64,000 nucleotides of DNA from Candidatus Accumulibacter affinis. Lineage in GTDB: Bacteria; Pseudomonadota; Gammaproteobacteria; Burkholderiales; Rhodocyclaceae. The translations under genes were made by a program, and so were the position numbers. The notes beneath the pieces are model-generated. The model did not search any database. It saw only the letters and a list, made by a program, of their open reading frames with translations, and was not told the DNA's origin. Numbering within the stretch: the first letter of the stretch is position 1; each line of letters opens with the position of its first letter. Below, in pieces: positions 34,398 through 43,636 of this stretch. The DNA is taken from assembly GCA_016713625.1 (NCBI GenBank), contig JADJOT010000012.1, positions 124,001 to 188,000 on the forward strand, given 5' to 3'.

Positions 34398-35660
34398 ATG
34401 GACAAAAGAACTCCACCGCCGGCAGCCGGCGCCGACGATTCGGCAGGAACCGTCGACAATGCTGCCGTTACGGCGGCCAAGCCTGCGGGACGAGCCCCCC
34501 GGGCAAGGGCTGCTTCGACGTCGACGTCGACGCGCGTAGCGCAGCCGCGCAAGGCATCCGCCGGTGACGTTGCCCCGGCACGCACGCCGAGCGCCATGGA
34601 GGCCTATGACGTAGCCGAGGCAGCCAGTTCGGCGATCGAACACAAAAAGGTCGCCTTGCGTGACATCATCGCGCACGCCACCGTGGGTGATACGGCTTCG
34701 CTGGCCAAGACGCTGGAAGCGATCATGACCGGCGCGTCACCCGACGACGCGCTGGCGCTGCGCAAGGCGCTGCTCGGCAAGGACGAGGTGCCGCCAGCCA
34801 AGCTGGAAACCAGTCCCGACGACGAACTGGCGACCAGCTGGCGCGATACCAACTCCTACCCCTACCGCAACCTGATGTCGCGCAAGGCGTACGAGAAGCA
34901 GAAGTACCGTTTGCAGGTTGAACTGCTCAAGCTGCAGAACTGGATCAAGGACACCGGGCAGCGGGTGGTGGTCATTTTCGAAGGGCGGGACGCGGCGGGT
35001 AAGGGCGGCGCCATCAAGCGCTTTACCGAGCACCTCAACCCGCGTGGCGGGCGCGTGATCGCGCTCGAGAAGCCCAATGAACAAGAGCGTGGGCAATGGT
35101 ACTTCCAACGCTACGTGCGCCACCTGCCGACGGCCGGTGAGATCGTTTTCTGCGACCGTTCGTGGTACAACCGCGCCGGCGTCGAGCGCGTGATGGGCTT
35201 CTGCAGCGAGGAAGAGTACCAGGAGTTCATGCGCCAGACGCCGGAGGTCGAGCGTACGCTGGTGCGTAGCGGCATCCACCTGATCAAGTTCTGGTTCTCG
35301 GTCAGCCGCAAGGAACAGCGCCGCCGCTTCAAGGAGCGGGAGGTTCACCCGCTCAAGCAATGGAAGCTGTCGCCGATCGATCTGGCTTCCCTCAACAAGT
35401 GGGACGAGTACACCAAAGCCAAGGAGTCGATGTTCTTCCATACCGACACCGCCGAAACACCGTGGACGGTCATCAAGTCGGATTGCAAAAAGCGCGCGCG
35501 TCTGAATGCCATGCGCTATGTCCTGCACAAGCTGAACTACGTCGGCAAGGACGTGAACGCGATCGGCCCGATCGATCCCTTGCTGGTCGGCCGTCCGCAC
35601 GTGGTTTATGAACCGAGCGGATCGGCCCTGCCGGCGGCGGCGCATACGCCGATCCTGTAG
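34398..35660 (+). CDS. ppk2: Polyphosphate kinase 2
   Basis: This 420-residue one-domain PPK2 uses polyphosphate to phosphorylate nucleotides or the reverse. The first ~145 residues are an Ala/Thr/Pro-rich low-complexity leader plus a helical segment not needed for catalysis. The kinase domain holds Walker A VVIFEGRDAAGKGGAIKR (about residue 192), Walker B FCDRSWYNRAGVERVMG (about 251) and the Arg-rich lid KEQRRRFKEREVHPLKQW. GGAGAGAGATAG precedes the ATG. It is the enzyme expected in a polyphosphate accumulator. The long N-terminal extension is unusual compared with ~260-300-residue homologues. Confidence 0.92.
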   Translation: MDKRTPPPAAGADDSAGTVDNAAVTAAKPAGRAPRARAASTSTSTRVAQPRKASAGDVAPARTPSAMEAYDVAEAASSAIEHKKVALRDIIAHATVGDTASLAKTLEAIMTGASPDDALALRKALLGKDEVPPAKLETSPDDELATSWRDTNSYPYRNLMSRKAYEKQKYRLQVELLKLQNWIKDTGQRVVVIFEGRDAAGKGGAIKRFTEHLNPRGGRVIALEKPNEQERGQWYFQRYVRHLPTAGEIVFCDRSWYNRAGVERVMGFCSEEEYQEFMRQTPEVERTLVRSGIHLIKFWFSVSRKEQRRRFKEREVHPLKQWKLSPIDLASLNKWDEYTKAKESMFFHTDTAETPWTVIKSDCKKRARLNAMRYVLHKLNYVGKDVNAIGPIDPLLVGRPHVVYEPSGSALPAAAHTPIL

Positions 35661-35740
35661 TCTGCAGCGAGGCCTGATTGAATCAGGGGGCGCCGCCGGC
35701 GCCTCCTTTCCTCGACCTGGATCACCTCGGATTGAGGAGC

Positions 35741-36349
35741 ATGCAAGCCTTGCCCAGCCTGCGAATTCAGCAGCTCGTTACTCTTCATGTCGGTCCGATC
35801 GATCTCGCCATCGCTGCCGGCGAGTGCGTTTGCATTCACGGCGCATCGGGCAGTGGCAAGAGCTTGTTGCTGCGTGCGATCGCTGACCTCGACGCACACC
35901 GTGGCGATGCTCATCTCGATGCCACCGCTTGTTCGAGCTTGCCGGGGCCCGCGTGGCGGCGTACGGTGGCGCTGCTGGTGGCCGAGAGCCAGTGGTGGTG
36001 CGAACGTGTGGGTGACCACTTCGACCACGGCGTCGATGCTGCCTGGATGGAACAGCTTGGCCTGCCCGATGCTGCGCTGGATTGGCAAGTCGCCCGCTGT
36101 TCGACCGGCGAAAGGCAGCGGCTGGCGCTGCTGCGGACGCTGATGCAGGCGCCCGCAGCCCTGTTGCTCGACGAACCGACCGGCAATCTCGACCAGGACA
36201 GTACCCGCCGGGTCGAGTCCTTGCTCGACGCCTATCGTCAGCAGCGGCAGGCAGCGCTGCTCTGGGTCAGTCACGACCCGGCGCAGATCGAACGGGTGGC
36301 GCACCGCAGCTACCTCCTGGACAACGGCCGGCTGCACGGCTTGCGATGA
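35741..36349 (+). CDS. fetA: ABC transporter ATPase, FetA/YbbL type
   Basis: This 202-residue ATPase has Walker A in CIHGASGSGKSLLLRAI (residues 34-41 region), the signature CSTGERQRLALLRTLM (about 120), Walker B in ALLLDEPTGNLDQDS (about 141) and the switch His in LLWVSHDPAQI. GAGGAGC upstream picks ATG 35741 over an upstream TTG. Its stop overlaps the ATG of the fetB-type permease as ATGA. In E. coli the FetAB pair exports iron and protects from oxidative stress; the same role is inferred here. Confidence 0.85.
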   Translation: MQALPSLRIQQLVTLHVGPIDLAIAAGECVCIHGASGSGKSLLLRAIADLDAHRGDAHLDATACSSLPGPAWRRTVALLVAESQWWCERVGDHFDHGVDAAWMEQLGLPDAALDWQVARCSTGERQRLALLRTLMQAPAALLLDEPTGNLDQDSTRRVESLLDAYRQQRQAALLWVSHDPAQIERVAHRSYLLDNGRLHGLR

Positions 36350-37149
36350 ACGTGATCGCGCTGTCGCCGCTCGACCTCGCGGTCGCCGCGCTGCTGATTG
36401 TGGCGCTCGGCGGGCTGTCGTTGCGCATGCACATCGGTGTGGAACGACAGTTGCTGGTTTCGGCGGCACGCAGCACCATTCAATTGTTCCTGATCGGTCT
36501 GGTGCTCAAGGTGTTGTTCGAAAGCGCGCAGCCGGTCTGGGTGGCCTTGCTGACGACAGTGATGCTGGTGGTCGCCGGGCGCGAGGTGATGGTGCGGCAG
36601 AAACGCCGCTTTGTCGGCTGCTGGGGATTCGGGGTCGGCACCCTGTCGATGTTTGTCTCTGCTTTTGCGGTGACGGTGATGGCGCTGCTGCTGGTGATTG
36701 GCACCGACCCGTGGTACGCGCCGCAGTACGCGATTCCGCTGCTCGGCATGGTCCTCGGCAATACCATGAACGGTATCTCGCTGGGACTTGACCGGCTGAC
36801 CCAGGATGCCACGCAGCGGCGCCAGATCATCGAATCCCGGCTGGCGCTGGGCCAGGATTGGCAGCGAGCGATTTCCGACAGCCGCCGCGAAGCCATCCGG
36901 GTGGGCATGATCCCGATCATCAACGCCATGTCTGCCGCCGGCATCGTCAGCCTGCCGGGGATGATGACCGGCCAGATCCTGGCCGGTACGCCGCCGGTGG
37001 AAGCCGTCAAATACCAGATCCTGGTGATGTTCCTGATCGCTGGCGGCACCGGTTTCGGGACCATGGTCGCGGTCAGCCTTGCCGCCCGGCGACTTTTCGA
37101 CGAACGCCAGCGACTACGCCTCGACCGGCTGCGTCTGCCGAAGAATTGA
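36346..37149 (+). CDS. fetB: ABC transporter permease, FetB/YbbM type
   Basis: This 267-residue membrane protein has about six to seven helices: LDLAVAALLIVALGGLSLRM, STIQLFLIGLVLKVLF, VWVALLTTVMLVVAGREVM, FVSAFAVTVMALLLVIG, MIPIINAMSAAGIVSLPGMM and YQILVMFLIAGGTGFGTMVA. The LGMVLGNTMNGISLGLDRL and GMMTGQILAGTPPVEAV segments are characteristic of the UPF0014/FetB family. Start codon overlap with fetA shows coupling. It ends 44 bases before convergent miaA. Confidence 0.87.
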   Translation: MNVIALSPLDLAVAALLIVALGGLSLRMHIGVERQLLVSAARSTIQLFLIGLVLKVLFESAQPVWVALLTTVMLVVAGREVMVRQKRRFVGCWGFGVGTLSMFVSAFAVTVMALLLVIGTDPWYAPQYAIPLLGMVLGNTMNGISLGLDRLTQDATQRRQIIESRLALGQDWQRAISDSRREAIRVGMIPIINAMSAAGIVSLPGMMTGQILAGTPPVEAVKYQILVMFLIAGGTGFGTMVAVSLAARRLFDERQRLRLDRLRLPKN

Positions 37150-37193
37150 CCGGGCTGCGCCGATCAGCGCTGGCGGTTCGGTGAAAACGGCCG

Positions 37194-38150
37194 TCAGGCA
37201 AAGATCGGACCGACCACTTCGCTGACTGCGGCAGTCGGGTCGGCGCCCAGACAATCGACGATCTGCGGTCGCAGCGTGTTGCCCAGCCAGGTGATCTGTC
37301 GCTTGGCCAACTGGCGGGTGGCGTAGATGCCTCGCTCGCGCAGTTCGCGGCGTGGTGCCAGGCCATGCTGCACCTCCCAGACCTGTCGGTAGCCGACGCA
37401 GCGCATCGCTGGCAGGTCGGCCTGCAGCTGGTATTTCTGGCGCAGCCATGCGACCTCGGCTTCCAGCCCGGCGGCGAGCATGGCGTCGAAACGGTCGGCG
37501 ATGCGCTGGTGCAGAACGCTGCGATCGGAAGCAAGCAGGCCGACCGAAACGAAGCGGTAGGGCGGTGCTGGCTGCGCACCGCCAGAGATCAGCGACGAAA
37601 GCGTCCGGCCCGAGACACGAAAGACCTCGAGTGCGCGCTGGATCCGCTGCGCGTCGGTGCTGGGCAGGCGCGCCGCCGTGGCCGGGTCGACCGCCGCGAG
37701 TTGGGCGTGCAGCGCCGGCCAGCCGCCGGCCGCGGCTTCCTGGTCGATCGCCGCACGCGTCGCCGGGTCGGCTGCCGGGAGGTCGACCAGGCCGTCGACG
37801 AGCGCCTTGAAATAGAGCATCGTGCCACCAACCAGCAGCGGTACGCGGCCGCGCCGGGTGATCGCGGCCATCGCCGCCAGCGCGTCGGTACGGAAACGGG
37901 CTGCCGAATAGGCTTGCTGCGGGCTGATCAGATCGATCAGGTGGTGGGGAAAGTCGGCCAGGGTCCTGGCGTCGGGTTTGCCTGTGCCGATGTCCATGTC
38001 GCGAAACACCTGCGCCGAATCGACACTGATCAGCTCGACCGGGAAGCGGCGCGACAGTTCCATCGCCAGTGCGGTCTTGCCGGTGGCGGTGGGCCCCATC
38101 AGCAGGATCGCCGGCGGTAGTGCGCAGGGGTCGACGACGCTGCGGTTCAT
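37194..38150 (-). CDS. miaA: tRNA dimethylallyltransferase
   Basis: This 318-residue enzyme adds a dimethylallyl group to A37 of tRNAs reading UNN codons. P-loop LLMGPTATGKTALAMELSRR, substrate motif ISVDSAQVFRDMDIGTGKPD, LIDLISPQQAYSAARFRTDA, VPLLVGGTMLYFKALVDGL and the C-terminal RCVGYRQVWE and TRQLAKRQITWL all fit. Length is normal. Its ATG overlaps the mutL stop by 4 bases, a conserved order. Confidence 0.94.
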   Translation of the reverse strand: MNRSVVDPCALPPAILLMGPTATGKTALAMELSRRFPVELISVDSAQVFRDMDIGTGKPDARTLADFPHHLIDLISPQQAYSAARFRTDALAAMAAITRRGRVPLLVGGTMLYFKALVDGLVDLPAADPATRAAIDQEAAAGGWPALHAQLAAVDPATAARLPSTDAQRIQRALEVFRVSGRTLSSLISGGAQPAPPYRFVSVGLLASDRSVLHQRIADRFDAMLAAGLEAEVAWLRQKYQLQADLPAMRCVGYRQVWEVQHGLAPRRELRERGIYATRQLAKRQITWLGNTLRPQIVDCLGADPTAAVSEVVGPIFA

Positions 38151-39952
38151 CGGCCGCGCAGAAAGTGGCGGTCGAGGTCGGCCATGCTCAGCTGAGTCCA
38201 GGTCGGGCGGCCGTGGTTGCAGTGGCCGGAACGTTCGGTTTCCTCCATCTGTCGGAGCAGGGCGTTCATTTCCGTTACCGACAACAGGCGCCGGGCACGC
38301 ACCGCGCCCTGACAGGCCATGCTGGCAAGAAATTCGTTACGCTGCTCGGTCAGCAACTGCGAGACGCCGTGCTCGCGCAGTTCGCTCAGCAGCGAGCGCG
38401 CCAGCGCGGCCGGGTCAGCGGCCTGCAGCAGCGCCGGAACACTGCGCACCGCCAGTTGCCGCGGACCCATCGGGGCCAGCTCGAAACCAAGCTGCTTTAG
38501 CGTTGACGCATACTCCTCGGCGGTCGCGACGTCGAGGGCTTCGGCAGAAAACACCGCCGGAATCAGCAAGGCCTGGGTCGCCAGTTGCCGCTCGTCGAGG
38601 GCCTGCTTGAGCTTCTCGTAAAGAATGCGTTCGTGCGCCGCGTGCATGTCTACAAGCACCAGCCCCTGGCTGTTCTGCGCCAGGATATAGACGCCGTGCA
38701 GCTGCGCGAGGGCATAACCGAGCGTTGGCGTCTCCGTAGCCAATGCGGACGCCTCCGACGGTCGGGGATCCGGGGTCTGTGCGGCCTGCACGAAGGCCAG
38801 GTAACTGTCGCTGCTGCCTGGCTCGCTGATCCGTAGCGAGTTCTGGTAAGCTATCCGGCCCTCCGCATTCCCCACGTTGCCTGGCGTGTTGGCCCGTTCG
38901 GGCCAGCGAAACTCGACTGCCGCCGGCGTCTCGCTGCCCGGCGCAGGCGGGGTTGTCAGCGGACCTGATAACAGCCGCTGCGCGGCATGCAGGACGAACT
39001 GGTGTACCGCCCGCGCATCGCGGAAACGGACCTCGGTTTTTTGCGGGTGGACATTGACGTCGACGGTGGCGGGGTCGATTTCCAGGAACAAGCAGTAAGC
39101 CGGGTAGCGGCTGCCGTGCAGCAGGTCCTGGTAAGCCTGGCGCAGCGCATGGCTGAGCAGCTTGTCGCGCACGAAACGGCCGTTTACGTAGCAGTACTGG
39201 CCGTCGCTGCGGGCGCGTGAGTAAGCCGGCAGCGCGCAGTAACCAGAGAGGCGCAGCGGACCCGCGGCAGCTTCAAGAGGACGCGACTCGGCGAGAAAAT
39301 CCTCGCCGAGGACCGCGCCGGCACGCGCTCGGGAATCGCTTCTGGCGAGGTGCAGACCGACGCGACCGTTGTGCGAGAGGGTGAAAGCCACCTCGGGATG
39401 CGCCAGTGCGATACGCTTGACCGCCTCGGCACAATGGGCGAACTCGGTGTTGTCGGACTTGAGGAATTTCCGGCGTGCCGGCGTGTTGTAATAGAGGTCG
39501 CGCATTTCGACGACGGTCCCGACGGGCAGCGCGGCCGGTTCTGGCGTCGCTGCCGCTTCGGCGGTGAGCCGCCAGGCATGCTGTCCGGCGCCGGCCTGCT
39601 GTCGGCTGGTCAGGGTGACGCGGGCGACGGCCGCTACCGAGGCCAGGGCTTCGCCACGAAAGCCGAGCGTGCCGACACGTTCGAGATCGTCAAGCGAGCT
39701 GATTTTCGAGGTCGCATGGCGGGTCAGGGCGAGTGCCAGTTGATCGCGCGCGATACCGCCACCGTCGTCAGCGACACGGATCAGCTTGACGCCACCTTCC
39801 TCGAGCTGGATCTGAATCGTCGAGCTGTCGGCATCGAGAGCATTCTCGAGCAGTTCCTTGAGCACCGACGCCGGCCGGTCGACGACCTCGCCGGCAGCGA
39901 TCTGGCTGATCAGCAGGTCGGGCAGCAGGTGGATTCTCGTGCTTTCGGGCAT
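38147..39952 (-). CDS. mutL: DNA mismatch repair protein MutL
   Basis: In this 601-residue protein the N-terminal GHKL ATPase (residues 1-~220) has LKELLENALDADSSTIQIQL (catalytic Glu, Mg Asn), RVADDGGGIARDQLALALTR and TLGFRGEALASVAAVARVTL. The S5-like domain has the VDVNVHPQKTEVRF motif (near residue 305). After a variable linker (350-410) comes the dimerisation domain (YALAQLHGVYILAQNSQGLV; VDMHAAHERILYEKL; MACQGAVRARRLLS). The endonuclease DQHA(X)2E site appears as DMHAAHERI. The CPHGRP-type end reads CNHGRPTWTQLS. It couples MutS recognition to strand removal. Confidence 0.94.
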   Translation of the reverse strand: MPESTRIHLLPDLLISQIAAGEVVDRPASVLKELLENALDADSSTIQIQLEEGGVKLIRVADDGGGIARDQLALALTRHATSKISSLDDLERVGTLGFRGEALASVAAVARVTLTSRQQAGAGQHAWRLTAEAAATPEPAALPVGTVVEMRDLYYNTPARRKFLKSDNTEFAHCAEAVKRIALAHPEVAFTLSHNGRVGLHLARSDSRARAGAVLGEDFLAESRPLEAAAGPLRLSGYCALPAYSRARSDGQYCYVNGRFVRDKLLSHALRQAYQDLLHGSRYPAYCLFLEIDPATVDVNVHPQKTEVRFRDARAVHQFVLHAAQRLLSGPLTTPPAPGSETPAAVEFRWPERANTPGNVGNAEGRIAYQNSLRISEPGSSDSYLAFVQAAQTPDPRPSEASALATETPTLGYALAQLHGVYILAQNSQGLVLVDMHAAHERILYEKLKQALDERQLATQALLIPAVFSAEALDVATAEEYASTLKQLGFELAPMGPRQLAVRSVPALLQAADPAALARSLLSELREHGVSQLLTEQRNEFLASMACQGAVRARRLLSVTEMNALLRQMEETERSGHCNHGRPTWTQLSMADLDRHFLRGR

Positions 39953-40020
39953 GCGCCGATTATACCGGCCCGGCTTCCGGTAGAATCGCGGCTTGCCTTT
40001 TGACCTGCCTTTTTCCGACC

Positions 40021-40656
40021 ATGGAATATCTGACCAGCTTTATCGACATCATCCTGCATCTCGACAAGCATCTGGCGTTGCTGGTACAGCAATACGGGCA
40101 GTGGATCTATGCGATCCTCTTCGTGATCATCTTCAGCGAAACCGGTTTCGTGGTGACGCCGTTCCTGCCCGGCGATTCGCTGCTGTTCGTGGCCGGCGCG
40201 CTGGCCGCGCTGGGCGGCATGGAGATCGGCTTCCTGCTCGCCGTATTGATGGTCGCAGCGGTGCTTGGCAACATGCTCAACTACCAGATTGGCCGTTATC
40301 TCGGGCCGAAGGTCTTCCAGTGGGAACAGTCGCGTTTTTTCAACCGGGCAGCCCTCGAAAAGACGCACGCCTTCTACGAAAAGCACGGCGGCAAGACGCT
40401 GGTCCTTTCGCGTTTCCTGCCGTTGTTCCGCACCTTTGCCCCGTTCGTCGCCGGGATCGGTGCGATGAGCTATGGCAAGTTCACTTTCTTCAACCTGGTC
40501 GGCGGCTGCACCTGGGTTGCTTCGCTGACGCTGGCGGGCTACTGGTTCGGCAACCTGCCGTGGATTCAACAGAATCTGACGCTGGTGATCGTGGCGATCA
40601 TTGCCCTGTCACTGCTGCCGGTTGGCATTGGTTGGCTGCAGCAACGAAGGGCTTAG
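40021..40656 (+). CDS. DedA-family inner-membrane protein
   Basis: This 211-residue protein has helices at about residues 28-60, 62-85, 140-165 and 175-198. DedA/VTT motifs: FSETGFVVTPFLPGDSLLFV, GNMLNYQIGRYLGPKVFQWE, FYEKHGGKTLVLSRFLPLFR (the functional basic/acidic loop) and TFAPFVAGIGAMSYGKFTFF. DedA proteins recycle undecaprenyl or phospholipid carriers across the inner membrane. It is separated from purN by 3 bases and so likely heads the purN-DUF3108-rsmB-mscS transcript; divergent from mutL. Confidence 0.88.
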   Translation: MEYLTSFIDIILHLDKHLALLVQQYGQWIYAILFVIIFSETGFVVTPFLPGDSLLFVAGALAALGGMEIGFLLAVLMVAAVLGNMLNYQIGRYLGPKVFQWEQSRFFNRAALEKTHAFYEKHGGKTLVLSRFLPLFRTFAPFVAGIGAMSYGKFTFFNLVGGCTWVASLTLAGYWFGNLPWIQQNLTLVIVAIIALSLLPVGIGWLQQRRA

Positions 40657-40659
40657 GCG

Positions 40660-41313
40660 ATGATTTCGGTGGTGATCCTGATCTCCGGGCGTGGCAGCAA
40701 CCTGCTTTCGCTGCTCAATGCGGTCGACTCCGGGTCGATACCCGCACGGATCGTCGGCGTTCTCGCCAACCGGCCCGCTGCCCAGGGGCTACAGACGGCC
40801 GCGGCGCGCGGCGTGCCGACCTGCGTCGTTGACCATCGGCAGTTTGCTGAACGCGAAGACTTCGATGCGGCGCTGGCCGCGGCCATCGACCGCTTCGTCC
40901 CGGACCTCGTCGTGCTGGCAGGATTCATGCGCATTCTCGGCAACGCTTTCGTGCACCATTTCGAGAACCGCTTGATCAATATCCACCCTTCGTTGTTGCC
41001 GGCCTTTCCGGGCCTGCACACGCATCGCCGGGCGCTCGCCGAGGGGGTGCGGATTCACGGTTGCAGCGTGCACTTCGTGACCGCGGATCTCGATCATGGC
41101 CCGCTGATTGTGCAGGCCGCGGTGCCGGTACTCGACGACGACGACGAGGCGACGCTGGCGGCGCGAGTTCTCGCGCAGGAACATCGGATCTACCCGCTGG
41201 CCGTGCGCTGGTTTTGCGAAGGCCGCCTGCGTTTGCTGGACGGGCGTGTGCTGCTGCAGGCGCCGCAGGCTGGCGACGCGGCGCTGATTGCTCCGCAACT
41301 CGTCGCGGGGTAG
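40660..41313 (+). CDS. purN: Phosphoribosylglycinamide formyltransferase
   Basis: This 217-residue GAR transformylase uses 10-formyl-THF to formylate GAR in purine synthesis. Motifs: VVILISGRGSNLLSLLNAVD (GAR phosphate loop), VLAGFMRILGNAFVHHFENR, the catalytic Asn-His in LINIHPSLLPAFPGLHTHRR and the Asp in VHFVTADLDHGPLIVQAAVP. Length is normal. The gene starts 3 bases after dedA and is 14 bases ahead of the DUF3108 gene. Confidence 0.94.
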   Translation: MISVVILISGRGSNLLSLLNAVDSGSIPARIVGVLANRPAAQGLQTAAARGVPTCVVDHRQFAEREDFDAALAAAIDRFVPDLVVLAGFMRILGNAFVHHFENRLINIHPSLLPAFPGLHTHRRALAEGVRIHGCSVHFVTADLDHGPLIVQAAVPVLDDDDEATLAARVLAQEHRIYPLAVRWFCEGRLRLLDGRVLLQAPQAGDAALIAPQLVAG

Positions 41314-41327
41314 GAGTCGGCCAGTCG

Positions 41328-42368
41328 ATGCCGGTTGTTCTGATCTTCGCCTTTGCTGCCTCGCTCGGCGTCCATGCCCTCGCGCTCTTTGCCCCGGATG
41401 TCGATCTGTCGTTCGCCGGCGAGCCGCCAGCTCTCGTCGCTGAACTGAGAACCCTGCCCGCGCCACCGCCACCGCCAGCGCCAGCGGCCAAGCCGGAAAC
41501 GAAGGTCATGCCGGCGAACCGGCGGCCGTTACGGCGCAAAGCGACGGCAGCCGTCGCGCCACGGCGGCCGCTCGACTCGCCAACGATCGTCGCCGCAGCG
41601 GCAGTTGCCGCGCTGCCCGCGCCAGAGCCTGGCGACCAGTCACCGCAAGACGCTAAGGCCGCTCCCGCAACCGCGCCGGCCGCGGTCGCCGGCACGCCAG
41701 CGGTCTCCGGCACGCCAGCGGTCGTCGCGTCAGCGCTGTCAGCGCGCGGGAGGATTCGCTACCGCGTGGATCGTGGTGACCAGGGCTTTCAGATCGGCTT
41801 CTCGATCCACGACTGGGAAGTCGTCGACGGGGCCTATCGGATCACCGCAGTCACCGAAACCAGCGGGTTGATCGGGTTTTTCAGGCCGTTGCGCTTCGAG
41901 GTCGAAAGTCGCGGCCAACTGACCACCGCCGGATTGGTCCCCGAACACGTGGCGACTCGCCAGAAGGGCCGCGACACCGACGAAACGGCCGAGCTCGACT
42001 GGGGCAGGATGGAATTACGCGTCGGCACCCGGCCAGTGCAGACCCTGCGCCCGGGCACCCAGGACCTGTTGTCCTTTCCTTACCAGTTGGGACTGTTGCC
42101 CGACCTCCGCTCGGGCAGCAGTCTGCCGATTATTACCGGCAAGAAGTACGCGGATCATCGTGTTGAAGTCGTCGGTGACGAGGAAATCGACGTCCCCGCC
42201 GGAACCTTTCGCTGTGTGCACCTGCGCGTGCCGGGCGTCGCCACCACCGAGCTCTGGCTGGCTTACGAGCGGGCCCTGCTGCCGGTGAAAATCCAGCATC
42301 GCGACCGCAAGGGCGATCTCTACGTCCAGGTTGCGACCGCCATTGAACTCAGCCAGGAACCGCGATGA
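41328..42368 (+). CDS. DUF3108 envelope protein
   Basis: This 346-residue protein has an N-terminal hydrophobic segment (VLIFAFAASLGVHALALFA) that acts as signal or anchor. A Pro/Ala-rich linker follows (residues 35-130, with tandem GTPAVSGTPAV units), then a beta-rich DUF3108 domain from SARGRIRYRVDRGDQGFQIG to the end (FPYQLGLLPDLRSGSSLPII; ITGKKYADHRVEVVGDEEID; VPAGTFRCVHLRV). The domain's function is not known. It is likely periplasmic. Its stop overlaps the rsmB-type ATG (ATGA). Confidence 0.85.
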   Translation: MPVVLIFAFAASLGVHALALFAPDVDLSFAGEPPALVAELRTLPAPPPPPAPAAKPETKVMPANRRPLRRKATAAVAPRRPLDSPTIVAAAAVAALPAPEPGDQSPQDAKAAPATAPAAVAGTPAVSGTPAVVASALSARGRIRYRVDRGDQGFQIGFSIHDWEVVDGAYRITAVTETSGLIGFFRPLRFEVESRGQLTTAGLVPEHVATRQKGRDTDETAELDWGRMELRVGTRPVQTLRPGTQDLLSFPYQLGLLPDLRSGSSLPIITGKKYADHRVEVVGDEEIDVPAGTFRCVHLRVPGVATTELWLAYERALLPVKIQHRDRKGDLYVQVATAIELSQEPR

Positions 42369-43636
42369 CCGCAACCACCGCACGTTTTACTCCCGCCCTT
42401 TTTCGGCACGCCGAAGCGCTGCTGTCCGAACTGCTGCGCTCGGCTTTCCCGGCCGACCTGGTGGTTTCCCACTATTTTCGCCAGCATCGCGAGCTCGGCC
42501 ATGCCGATCGCGGCTTCGTTGCCGAAACGGTGTTCGTGGTGTTGCGTCGCAAGCGGTCGCTAGCGGCGCGTTGCGCTGGCGAGCTCACGTCACGACGGCT
42601 GCTGCTGGCGGCGCTGGCCTGCCTGCAGGGGATGAACCGGCGCGAGCTGGAGTGCGTGCTCAGTGAATCCGAGAGCAGGTGGCTGGCGCAGGCCAAAGCC
42701 GTGGCAATCGACCAGCTGCCGCCCGCGGTGCGCCTGGATCTGCCCGACTGGCTGTACGCGCAGTGCCTGGCCCAGTACACGGCCGAGGGGACCGAGCGTC
42801 TGGCTGCGGCGCTCAATCAGGCGGCGCCGCTGGATCTGCGCGTCAACTCGCTGAAGGCCGGACGGCAGGAAGTGTTGACCCGGCTGCTGGCCGACGGTCT
42901 GGCGGCCGCAGCGTGTCCGTTTTCGCCGGTGGGAATTCGTCTGCTTGGCAAGCCGGCGCTGTCGAAGCACCCGCTGTTCATTGACGGCAGCATCGAAGTG
43001 CAGGACGAGGGCAGCCAGTTGCTCGGTTTCCTGTTGCAGCCAAAACGCGGCGAGATGGTCGCCGACTTCTGTGCCGGTGCGGGTGGCAAGACCTTGCTGC
43101 TTGGCGCCCTGATGCGCTCGCAGGGCCGGCTCTACGCCTTCGACGTGGCCGAACGCCGACTGGCCAGGCTGAAACCGCGGCTGGCACGTTCGGGCCTGTC
43201 GAATGTGCATCCGGTGCGCATCGATTCGGAACGAGATACCAAAATCCGGCGTCTTGCCGGCAAACTGGATCGCGTGCTGGTCGACGCGCCGTGTTCCGGC
43301 CTCGGCACCCTGCGCCGCAACCCCGACCTGAAGTGGCGGCAGACGCCGACAAGCGTTGCCGAACTGGCTGCCAAACAGGCGGCGATTCTCGCCGCCGCGG
43401 GGACCCTGGTGAAGGTCGGTGGGCGGCTCGTTTATGCGACCTGCAGCTTGCTCGAAGGCGAGAACGAGGTGGTGGTAGAGGGTTTCCTGGCCCAGCACCC
43501 GGAGTTTTTCCTGCGCTCGGCGCAGGAAATTCTGCTCAGCCAGGAGATCGTGATTGACGTTGGCGAGCGCCTGCGACTCTTTCCACATCACCACGGAACG
43601 GATGCCTTTTATGCGGCAGTAATGGAGCGGAGATGA
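42365..43636 (+). CDS. rsmB: RsmB-like 16S rRNA (m5C) methyltransferase
   Basis: This 423-residue RsmB/Nop2-family enzyme has an N-terminal NusB-like helical part (residues 1-150), a PUA-less linker, and a SAM domain: VADFCAGAGGKTLLLGALM (SAM loop), KLDRVLVDAPCSGLGTLRRN (Cys of motif IV near 310, PDLKW following) and RLVYATCSLLEGENEVVVEG (catalytic Cys of motif VI near 360). It methylates a cytosine in rRNA. It is not next to fmt/def as E. coli rsmB is, so exact site specificity is inferred. It overlaps both neighbours by 4 bases. Confidence 0.85.
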   Translation: MTATTARFTPALFRHAEALLSELLRSAFPADLVVSHYFRQHRELGHADRGFVAETVFVVLRRKRSLAARCAGELTSRRLLLAALACLQGMNRRELECVLSESESRWLAQAKAVAIDQLPPAVRLDLPDWLYAQCLAQYTAEGTERLAAALNQAAPLDLRVNSLKAGRQEVLTRLLADGLAAAACPFSPVGIRLLGKPALSKHPLFIDGSIEVQDEGSQLLGFLLQPKRGEMVADFCAGAGGKTLLLGALMRSQGRLYAFDVAERRLARLKPRLARSGLSNVHPVRIDSERDTKIRRLAGKLDRVLVDAPCSGLGTLRRNPDLKWRQTPTSVAELAAKQAAILAAAGTLVKVGGRLVYATCSLLEGENEVVVEGFLAQHPEFFLRSAQEILLSQEIVIDVGERLRLFPHHHGTDAFYAAVMERR

